Origin: Molanna angustata
Lineage: Eukaryota; Arthropoda; Insecta; Trichoptera; Molannidae
Assembly (NCBI GenBank): GCA_963576475.1
Contig: OY754977.1
Span: forward strand, 12,638,854-12,702,853
Direction of reading: 5' to 3'
DNA length: 64,000 nt
Part shown: positions 46,001 to 58,000 of the stretch, piece by piece
How positions within the stretch are numbered: the stretch's first letter is position 1
Layout: each line of letters opens with the position of its first letter
Notes under the pieces: model-generated
Databases searched by the model: none
What the model was told of the DNA's origin: nothing
Seen by the model: only the letters and a program-made list of their open reading frames with translations
Position numbers and translations under genes: made by a program

Positions 46001-49000
46001 AAAACGCTGGATTAATTATGTTATAGCCTAAGATATGAAATAAAAAAAAACTAAAGACTATAGCAACAATTAATAAGAGCATAAAAAGTTATAGTAGAGT
46101 AATTTGTATAAAAACATATTTAAGATATTGTTTGGTTTATTGAATAAAAAAAATACAGAAAATAATTTGATGTTACAAATTAAATGTGATCAGAACTTTA
46201 TGGTCTCACACAATAGTATTTAATTCAGTCCAACAAATCTTCATAAATCTATATTAACCTTGGAGGAGTAAATATGAATATTAACAATGTAAAAATGCTC
46301 TTTTTTGTATCATAATTTGAAATATTTTTTGTATTGTATTTTATTTTGTATAGCTTCTCGGGTAACTAAAAGGTACTATGTCAAATTTTAATTTAACACA
46401 CACCCAATAACAATTTGTTACTATCTGGAGACTTACGATATTTATTGTATCATAGATATAGAATAGACAATCAAAAACTTTTTCTCCACCGGGAATTGAA
46501 CCTGGGACACTTGGCTCAGCAATCAGATATCTGACCAACTGAGCTACGAAGGCTATCATTTTTACAGTCATTGAAATATAAATGTGTATTATATATCTTA
46601 CAAATGATTTTTTTAACTCTTTAGGAGGTTGAAATTCCACGTGCCAACTTTGCAAATACCATGTTTTAGACTACAAAAAATAGTTTTAAATTTAAAGATA
46701 TAACTTTGTATTAACCACGTTTTTTGGTTGAAACGATGCGACCGGTTTCGGAACTAACCGTTCCCTCATCAGGCTAACTTTCAACTGAAACAGAATGTGA
46801 CGACGTGCTTACAAGAAATCTATGGGGGCGGAGGTAGAGGTAGGGTGGGGGTACTTAGGGTTGGGTCTTGTGCAGGGTGGGTCCGATTGGCTGACGGATT
46901 AGAAGTAAAAGGAAACATATTTAATAATGGACTGAAAGATAAATTTAACTGATTGTTTATTATGTTCTGTTTTGAATTAATACACTTTTTAATTTCTAGC
47001 GACTCTAAATTATCAAGACGGAGACCTACTTTGTTGACGTGTAAAAATTTTTGTTCCCGATTGCATATTAAATTGATGATCATTAAGTACTAAGTGTTCT
47101 GCGAATTCTGAAAAATTATCATTGTTTATACATCTAATATGTTCTTTTACTCTAGTCTCAAATTTCCGTCCTGTTTTTCCTATGTAGACTGCAGAGCAGT
47201 CTCCACATGTCAGTTGGTATACGCCGGAGTTTTCCATTTTATTATCTTTATCTTTGGAATTCATTAAACTTTTTCCAATATTATTGTCAGTGTAAAATGC
47301 CGGTCTTATGTCTTTTGGTAAGAAATTTGAGACTAATTGGGATAAATTATTAACAAACAATATGCGTCTCCATCTATATTCATCTTTTTTGATATTTGTA
47401 TTATAACTATGTAGGTATCTATTGACGTTAATATTTTTTATTTTTTTATTTAAAATAGAGTCTATCAATTTACTGTTATAACCATTATTGTATGCAATCT
47501 GTTTTATTGTATTTAGTTCTTTATTAAAATTATTTGATGATAGTGGTATATTTAGTAATCTATGGACCATGGAATGATAAGCGGAATGTTTATGGGATGC
47601 TGGATGGTTGGATGTATTGTGGATAGTTGTATCTGTATAGGTCGGTTTACGATATATATCAAATTCAATTTTATTATTTACTATTGTCAATTTTAAATCT
47701 AAAAAATTAAGTGTTTTTTCCTTTTCTATTTCCAATGTGAACTGAATCTTAGGGTGAAACGAGTTTATAAAATTTAAGAGCAGCTTTAATTGTCGATCAG
47801 TACCGGTAAAAATGCAAAATATATCGTCCACGTATCTCTTCCATAAAAATATGTATTTCAATAAAACCGAATTTGATCCAAATATTTTATTTTCTAAGAA
47901 ATCTACAAAAATGTCGGCTATAAGTGGACTTGTACGGGCTCCCATTGGTAATCCTTCTTTTTGTTGGTAAACAACATTATCATACTGGAAATAGTTTTGA
48001 CTCAAGCAAACCTCTAATAATCGTTTCAAATCATTTGTTATATCTAAGGGGAGATCCGAGTTGTTAAGTAAACTGTCTATTATGTTTTTGCTTTCTTTTA
48101 TTGGTATATTAGTAAAGAGACTTATTATATCAAAAGATATTAGTTTGGCATTACTTGGAATCAATAAGTCTTTAATTGTATTTACTAGTTCAATGGAATT
48201 TTTAACTGTAAATTTAGGTTTGAATATGTTTGCTTGATTTATTATGTTAACAATATGGGCTGATAGTTTAAATGGTGGGGAATTACAACACGATACTACC
48301 GGGCGAATGGGTTTTTCCTGTTTGTGTATTTTTAAAAGGCCGTATGTTGATACATATATACTTTATTATTATTATTTTGGTATAAACCACTTCACTAGGC
48401 AGAGCCTGTTTCGAGGTGGCGAAAAATAAAGTCGCATTATATACTACAGATTATATTACGTTCATTATTTTACTATTTTTTACACTAGATATAAAGTTAC
48501 AAATTATTGAGGCTTAAGCAAGTTTCCGCAGTAAATAATGCCTTTCCTTCTTATCCATGATTCTATTGTTTGTTTTAGTTTCAGTTTTTTCATCAACTGA
48601 ATGTCTTTAATTTCTTTATTTATAAGATTAAAAATTTTTGCAGCTAAGTAATAATAATGTCTTTGTCCGAATGTCGAATGAATATCTTTTTATATAATAA
48701 GTCTCTTTGATATAATAAATTTACAGTTAAAAATTCCATTGAACTAGTAAATACAATTAAAGACTTATTGATTCCAAGTAATGCCAAACTAATATCTTTT
48801 GATATAATAAGTCTCTTTACTAATATACCAATAAAAGAAAGCAAAAACATAATAGACAGTTTACTTAACAACTCGGATCTCCCCTTAGATATAACAAATG
48901 ATTTGAAACGATTATTAGAGGTTTGCTTGAGTCAAAACTATTTCCAGTATGATAATGTTGTTTACCAACAAAAAGAAGGATTACCAATGGGAGCCCGTAC

Positions 49001-52000
49001 AAGTCCACTTATAGCCGACATTTTTGTAGATTTCTTAGAAAATAAAATATTTGGATCAAATTCGGTTTTATTGAAATATATATTTTTATGGAAGAGATAC
49101 GTGGACGATATATTTTGCATTTTTACCGGTACTGATCGACAATTAAAGCTGCTCTTAAATTTTATAAACTCGTTTCACCCTAAGATTCAGTTCACATTGG
49201 AAATAGAAAAGGAAAAAACACTTAATTTTTTAGATTTAAAATTGACAATAGTAAATAATAAAATTGAATTTGATATATATCGTAAACCGACCTATACAGA
49301 TACAACTATCCACAATACATCCAACCATCCAGCATCCCATAAACATTCCGCTTATCATTCCATGGTCCATAGATTACTAAATATACCACTATCATCAAAT
49401 AATTTTAATAAAGAACTAAATACAATAAAACAGATTGCATACAATAATGGTTATAACAGTAAATTGATAGACTCTATTTTAAATAAAAAAATAAAAAATA
49501 TTAACGTCAATAGATACCTACATAGTTATAATACAAATATCAAAAAAGATGAATATAGATGGAGACGCATATTGTTTGTTAATAATTTATCCCAATTAGT
49601 CTCAAATTTCTTACCAAAAGACATAAGACCGGCATTTTACACTGACAATAATATTGGAAAAAGTTTAATGAATTCCAAAGATAAAGATAATAAAATGGAA
49701 AACTCCGGCGTATACCAACTGACATGTGGAGACTGCTCTGCAGTCTACATAGGAAAAACAGGACGGAAATTTGAGACTAGAGTAAAAGAACATATTAGAT
49801 GTATAAACAATGATAATTTTTCAGAATTCGCAGAACACTTAGTACTTAATGATCATCAATTTAATATGCAATCGGGAACAAAAATTTTACACGTCAACAA
49901 AGTAGGTCTCCGTCTTGATAATTTAGAGTCGCTAGAAATTAAAAAGTGTATTAATTCAAAACAGAACATAATAAACAATCAGTTAAATTTATCTTTCAGT
50001 CCATTATTAAATATGTTTCCTTTTACTTCTAATCCGTCAGCCAATCGGACCCACCCTGCACAAGACCCAACCCTAAGTACCCCCACCCTACCTCTACCTC
50101 CGCCCCCATAGATTTCTTGTAAGCACGTCGTCACATTCTGTTTCAGTTGAAAGTTAGCCTGATGAGGGAACGGTTAGTTCCGAAACCGGTCGCATCGTTT
50201 CAACCAAAAAACGTGGTTAATACAAAGTTATATCTTTAAATTTAATTTGTTAAATATGAACCACAAAGTTAACATTCAAACATTTGAAAAAAATAGTTTT
50301 GTTTATATTGTTCAAGTTGGACATGTGTTTTGAAAATAACCAAGTAGTGGATAGTGAATGGATTTATATACTAACTCTACATTGAAAAATATTGATACAT
50401 ATAATATGAAATACTTTATGTGATAGATCTAAAGCAAAGCTTCTAAGTAATTAACTTTCAACTGGCAATCAATAATAATATTTAGATAATAATGTAAAAA
50501 GCGATAGATAAAAATATGGTCTTATTAATTGTTACGAAAAAAATCTATATGTACTAAAATTACTGCAATAAATGTTGAAATGAATGAATGTTATGCTACA
50601 AATGTCATTGTTTCTTTCTCTTTAACCTTGACGACTGGTTTTCCTTCTGACTGCCCTGAGGGGTTCCTCCAGACCTTCGGGAAGTCCTTCCCCTTCGTCT
50701 CTTTCACTGACCACAGACCGTTGCCTCATCAGTGTATCTTTGTTATTTAGGGGTACTAAAGGCCATTTACAAAATTATTCAATGGGTCCAGTTCATAAAG
50801 ATTATATTATACAATAAAATAAATTAATAGGTAATATTTTAATATGCATCTGAAAAGCATTGTCCATTAAAGTTATATTAATATTGCTGTAATATGTAAC
50901 TTCAAACAATGATAAATGTCATACTATGTCTTGTCTAGATATTATGCGTTTCTTAAATACATATTTATAAATACTTTTATCAATTTGAGATTTTAGACTG
51001 TATTATGATGAAAAGAAAAATAAATGGTTAAGAATTAATATTGCAAATCACTTATTATTTTACAGAATATTTGTTTGAATCCATGAAGATGTTTTAATTT
51101 TCATTTAATTTTTTTTAGGAAACAAAATCAATATATTAGTCTAAATATCAAAATATATCAAGTATTGAGGGAATTTTTTTTATTTAATACAATAGATATA
51201 ATATGATATGATTCAGTCCTGGGCTTTTCAATTTAAATGATGTCATCACTGAATTAAAACAGTGATTGAAAAATTATAAATAAATATATATTTTAAACTA
51301 AACATGACATAAATGAAAAGTATAAAAATATGAATGTATTTACCTTCGTTCAGTTGACTAGTAACAAATGTTTTGATGAGAGTGTCTGTGGTCTGAGTGT
51401 ATAGCGAAAGGGCATATCTCAACGACTGAAGTTCTGGACTTCTCTCCAAGAATGTCTTCTTGAGGCCATTACCACCGGCGTGGAAGTACAGTTTGATAGT
51501 GTCGAGGGCCGCGTCCAAAACGGCACACTGCTTCGGTGACAGATTACGTTCCATCGTCGTCAAGTGCTAAAAATTAAAAGTTAATTGTAATAAATAACAC
51601 CTTTAATTGTCTAAAGGAAAAACAAATTAAAAGACAATTATGGCAGCTTTCACCAGGGTCAAGCGAAAGAGTGTGGGTGACGTCACCTGCATTCTCTTAC
51701 TTGTTAAGCTCTACACCAAATAAAAAAATTGGTGGACACTTGACTATTTTTTGAGAATTATGTATTAAAATAAATGATATGAATGACCTTCACTAAGCAA
51801 TTTATGAAACAAGTATACAATTTGTCCTATTCTGATTTGTTTCAGAGTACGAAAACGTCTAAATCAATGGGCGATCGTGGATAAAAGGATTTTATCTGCA
51901 TGGTGTGACGTAATGAATCCCGTATAAATGCAGTCAACTTTTTAACATTTCTCATATACTAAAACACAGATGGATAAATTTAGACGAATGAGAATAGGAC

Positions 52001-55000
52001 ATAATGTGTTTTAAAAATATTATACCTCCTTAGAGATGTCCATAACTCCAGATAGTGCGTTTTTAACATCTTGTTTTCCAGCCATATGGTTCTTGAATAG
52101 TCGAGACATATCCTCTATCTTTGCATTTGCAGCCAAATTCTTGGCATTGTCAGTTAAATTCTTAAACATCATCTGAAAAAAATTATCCATATAAAATCAA
52201 TAGACAATAATAATGTTTTTTTTTATTTATTTAATAGAATACAACAGTAATAAAAAATGTATACAAAAATATCATAATTTTTATAATAGTAATAATAGAG
52301 GATCTTATATAGCACCGTTTAATGATTCAAGTTCATTCCAAGGGCGCTGATAGCTTGTTTATGTGCTGCTCTACGAACCAAAGCTGTTTTCAGCCCTTTA
52401 GTAAAAGTGCTCTTGCACTGAGGCAGTGCATTCCACTTAATTGGACTGCTCACACCAAAGCATCGGTCATAGTAAGCGGCTTTGTTGACTCTGTCCAACT
52501 CCTTTAGGGAGTGGTTACTCTGTGATCCAGACGATTTGAGTCTGCCTCCCAGAGAGTTCTTTTATAGTATTCTCATATGTATGTATTACAAAATATCTTA
52601 TTTTACTACATTTTAACAATTTCGAAAACAGGATTACTATAAAAACATACCGTCTTATCAGTCATGGGAGGTAGAACAACAGTTTTTTCTAATATCTTCA
52701 TGACAATCTTCCAAAGCTCCTTTAGCAATCTCTTTAGCACTGTCTTTTCACATGACTCCGCGTACATTGTCAAAGAACCATCCTGAAATAAAAAAATTAA
52801 AGATGTATCACAACACATAAAAATTAGTATTTATCCTAGGAAGGGTTTCACTGTGTTTTTATTTATTTTTTCTCAATCTTGTTGGTAGAAAACCAGTATT
52901 CTACTGCATCTCTATTGAATTGCAATAAATTTTCAATATCGGCAGTTACAGAAGGAGGTTTACTACTAGTTGGCAATTATATCCAACAAAGTAATTGCTT
53001 CAGTAATTTACATTGAAATTATTTTTCATCTTTAGTTGAAACTAAATTTTTTTAAGCAAATAATGATAACTTCTCGGAATTCGCGAAACATTTAATTCTA
53101 AATGACCACCAATTTAATATTCAATCAGGTACAGAAGATCTACACATTATAAAGTAGGTTTAAGCTTAGATAATCTAGAGTCACTTGAAATAATAAAAGC
53201 AATTAATTCAAAAAGAAATATAATAAATAATCAAATAAATTTAACTTACAGCTATCTTAACTTTCCATCAATCTTACCAATCAAAGCTATTCTACACAAG
53301 ACCCACCTCTAATGACTACCCACCAATATCCAAATACATAGCTTTCCTTTAAGTACACAGTCACATTCTGCATTTAGTTGAAATTCTGCCTGAGGAGGGA
53401 ACGGTTAGTTCCGAAACCGGTCACAAATTCAATCAATATGTGGTGTAAACAAAGTTAAAACTATAGTTAATTTTTGTTAAAATGTACCACAAAGATAAAA
53501 AAACGATATTTGATAACATTCACGTTCATTTTACTTATAATATCCTTCTTTACAATTTCTTCTTAGTAATCTCTTTTTCTACAGCATTTATTCTACTTTC
53601 ATGTGTCTTTTGCCATAAAGAACATAAAGATGAAATATATAAAATGTAAATTGTTTATTCAAAAAAAGATCTAGAATCACTCACCAGAATATCCATAAGA
53701 GGTCTTAAAACTTCATCAGCTTCTGGTTGAGCCGCTCTGGCTGAGGGTGCTGGCCCCGTACCGCTACCACCTTTGACACCCTGGAGAAGATCACCCAGCT
53801 CTTTCACAGAACCTGTGATCCTGCCTTCTAAGCTGTAATGTTAGAAAGAGTGAATTTAAACAATTGTTATATTAATATTCTTCAAAATACAGAGACAATT
53901 CTACATATTAAAACTTGGTGCCACAAGGCTCTAGAGGTCAAAAGCCATTAATAATGTAATTCAACCTGATATGAAAAATATTACAAAAATTTACCAGGCG
54001 AGCAGTATAGACAGTTTCAATTACCAAAATAAAACGAGTGGGTTGTGGCCAACGCTAAACTCCTCATTAACAAGTCATTCTATAAAGTATTCAAATTTTG
54101 TATGGAAAATTTCCAACATTTTCATGAAATGAGTTTGTTAAATTATTTTTTATTTAAATATTTTATTATGAAAACTTGATAACTCTTCAATGCCATTTTA
54201 TGAAAGTGATGTGCCTTTTTACGAATTTGAAAACAAAAATTTCAAATTTTATGTTTCCTGAGCTTGGGGTCACTTTGAAATATTTGACAGTTAAAAAAAT
54301 TGAGAAGCACTATTCATATACCGTTCAAAATCTAATGGGATCTAATCGAGTATTAGATATACATATTTGCAAAATTTGAATAGAATCGAATGAGTACCTA
54401 CTTTAGTCTATAATCGATAAAGTAAAAAATGAACACGCCGTACATAGCACACACACACAGATACATTGTGATGAAACTTTCAGAATACAATCTCAGCATG
54501 ATACTAGTTGATAATCTGCAAAAAAAAATACCCTTAAAAATTGCGAAATCATAACTCCCCACTATATCACCTTGTGTTAGTGAGGAGTAAAAAAGTAATC
54601 AGGTTCACCAAGAAGAGATAGGCAAATTTTATGGAAAAAAAAAAAAAAAATATATACTTTTTTTTTTAAAGAATGAATAGGTATGTTTTTGTAACAAGTA
54701 CATATGCATCCTCATACATTCCCTAAAATAAGCATAAATGTTTGTGCTATAGGCGAACGAAATTGGTGGTGGCAAGATTTAAACTCTCGACCACTGTATT
54801 ACAGCCACTGCTCTGCCACCATAAATCTAATAAAAATTATTTATTCACTTTGTTAACGGACAATAATTCTTGGTGAAATTACATGATTATATAATAAATT
54901 GCTTACTAGTTTTAGTTTTAATTTGATGCAATCACTAACCAGTATCGATTGCCAACATCAGTTGCACTATTATGATAGACCGATTCTGATAAGTGCCTTT

Positions 55001-58000
55001 ATTAAATAATCATTGAAATGAAAACTTTGGTGTTTTAGTGTCAGATAGATATAAGATAAAATAAAATATAAACCTGTTTGCGAAAAGTACAGCTAAGTGG
55101 TCGAGTGAAGCATTCAAACTTTGTTGAAGATCGTTGAGGATATCAGCCGCATCAGTTTCCAATCTCTCTCCGCCCATTTGTTCAAACATCTTCTCCAACT
55201 GAACGCGCAGCTGTTGAATGTTGTTCATCAAGATGCAGGCCTGGAAAAAAATACACACAAAATTAAAAAGACCATCTTGATGACGTTTTATTTGACTGCT
55301 TTCTTTTAAAACAAACCAAATAACTTTAGACAAAAATAACTTCTTCCATTGTGTAGATTTTGAGACCTGGGGGGCAAGTCTGGTGAGCCGGCGGAACCAA
55401 AACCATCCATGTTTACCATGGATATAATTATTCTTTTTATGGGTTATTGTGAGGGTTGATTCCGCCGGTTGACCAGACTTGCCCCTGTTCTGTTTTATCT
55501 GTTTTTGATCTTGCTGTTAGTTGGAATTTAAATTTTAGTTATAAAATATATTTAGTTTCAAAAATATTTTTAAATATACTTAATATGATTTTTAAGAGTA
55601 TTGACCGTTTATGGCGTTTATAGATTAAATCTTCTTCTTATCGTGTCGGTCAGACTACAGCCCCCTTCGCTCCCAAAATGCCACAACTCCAACTACTTTG
55701 TCCTCGAAGCGGGCTCGCTCCGCAAAATCTCTCCAGTCACACTGTTCGGGAATCAATGGACATGCGAGGAGATGCTCGGTGTTCTGCTCCTGCCCACAAT
55801 CACACATCGAGTCCTCAATAATTCCCCATCTCTGTAGGTTCTTCTTTGTGCGGCCTACCCCAGTCCTAATCCTGTTTAACGTTTTCCATATTGGCCATGG
55901 GAGGTCATGGCCTGGTGGTAGGGTTTCCATTGGAGTGTTGAATATAGTCCCTTGCGATTCCCTTGCTGAGTCCCTCCATAGACGTTTTCTCGCATTCTCG
56001 GGTGTGTCTGTCAAGGGGTTGGTTGCATTTAGGAAGCTCCTCCTTGACTTGAGGCGACTAATTGGTGGTTGGTGTCCATATAGCATATGTCTCTGGTCAG
56101 TGATTTGCTTACTTCTCTCCGCCTGTGCTATCACCTCCCGCCGAATATTTGGTGGGGCAATTCCGCTGAGAGCATATATTTTGTTTGAGGGTGTTGGTTT
56201 AAGGCATCCTGTTATGAGTCTATTTGCCTCATTTAGGGAAGTGTCCACTTTTTTTGCGTGAGTTGATTGCCACCAAACAGGGCAAGCATACTCGCCAGCG
56301 GAGTACGACAGTGCTATCGTGGATGTTCTGAGCACGTCGGGACTTGCTCCCCATTTTGAAGCAACCAGGTTCCGTATAATGTTGTTCCTAGCAGCCACCT
56401 TTTTCTGTGTATCTGTGCAATGGGTTCTATAGGAGAGGGTTCGATCCAGTTTAACCCCCAGGTATTTTGGTTCTGCGCAGTTCTCCAATTCAACGCCCTG
56501 CCAATCAATTTTAAGCTTTCTTTTAGCTTCTTTGTTTCTTAAATGGAAGGAGCACACTTGAGTTTTTGCTGAATTGGGTTTTAGGTGGTTATCTTTATAG
56601 TATTTTGTCATTCTAACCAACATTCTTGATATCTTTCCTTCCACATCCTCAAATGCGTCGCCTTGTGCTGTTATCGCCTGATCGTCGGCATATATAAAGT
56701 GTTGGGTTTCTGGTCCTATAGGTTGGTCGTTCGTATATATGTTGAAAAGAGTCGGCGCCAGCACGCTTCCCTGTGGTAATCCGTTCCTCTGTATTCTCCA
56801 CCGGCTGTTATTGCCCTGTAGTGACACATAGAATCTGCGGTTTTTCAAGACTGATTCACAGATTTTAACTAGCTTGAAATCTTTTGTTAAGCTATAGATC
56901 TTTGATAGCAAAATTCTATGGTTCACTGTGTCATACGCGGCGCTCAAGTCTATGAATACAGTTCCAGTTATCTTCTTCTCTTCCAACCCATTCTCTATAT
57001 GTTGGGAAAGGTTTAAAATTTGGCTAGTGCATGATTTACCAGAACGGAATCCCGCTTGTTCTTTTATTAATTTATTCTCTATGATTGGGCCGGTTCTATT
57101 CAGTATAATACGTTCATAAACTTTATAAAGGTGACAGAGCAACGATACTGGGCGAAAGTTTTTTGGGTCGGTTGGCTCTTTTCCGGGCTTTAGTAGAGCT
57201 ATCACTTGGGCCTTCGACCACAAGCTGGGTATTTGTCCAGAATTTACGCACTCATTCACAAATTTTGTAAGCCATTCTATAGTCTTTGGGCCGAACTGTT
57301 TGATTTGCTCTGTCATTATTCCATCAATACCAGCAGCCTTCTTGCATTTCATTTTGTGTACCGCTGCGCGTACCTCTTGGTCACTGATTGGGGATGCGAA
57401 ATTGTGGTTCTCTTCACATTCCTCTCTTGTTATCCTAGTACTGGTCTTTCTCTCACCCTTCTCTTTAGATTAAATTATAAACTAGAATAGATATTTCTTT
57501 TAGATTTGTAATATTTATATTAAAAGTATACCTAGTAATAAAAATTTATTATGATGAAAATTATTGTACATGTATAATTCTGTCACTCTGTTATCTGGTT
57601 GGTTGAAAGAAATTGCCTAATGGCAATAAGCCCGCCAGTGTGCATTTTATTTGTTTATATTATGTACAAAAAGTTAAATAAATAAATAAATGAAGTTATA
57701 GTAAAAATAATAAATAAGAAAATTCAGTTTAATCTTGGAGGAATAAAAAGTTTAATGGTAGTAATTTGTGGGATAAAAGAATATTTTTAAGATAATTTGA
57801 GATCTGTGGATTCCCAAGTATCATGCCATCGTTTCGGAGGTCTTCCTGGTAGTGTTCTTCCGTCTAGATTTCCCTGAAGTACATTACATAACTTTCTCCA
57901 AATAATTAAATGTTTATTTATATCATTAATATTTTCAGAGTTGACTTAGTGACATATTTTTAAAGAATTTTGCACTTCTATGTCAGGACGGATTACAGAT

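Larger units (their letters stand above)
48717..50244 (+). mobile_element. Penelope-like element, right copy
   Basis: One frame from about 48719 to 50111 covers most of the RT and the GIY-YIG endonuclease and ends in a proline run. It is nearly identical to the left copy apart from one A. It begins inside the RT, after the first motif, so it is more 5'-truncated than the left copy. The 3' UTR carries a hammerhead. Antisense to unc-13. Confidence 0.92.

Noticed and set aside
46500..46560. Possible tRNA gene
   Set aside because: Box A and B are present, but the arms mismatch, and the sequence continues into a repeated body shared with 62272-62473, so it is a SINE.
55698..56261. 187-codon open frame on +
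   Set aside because: Antisense to the LINE reverse transcriptase; no domain.
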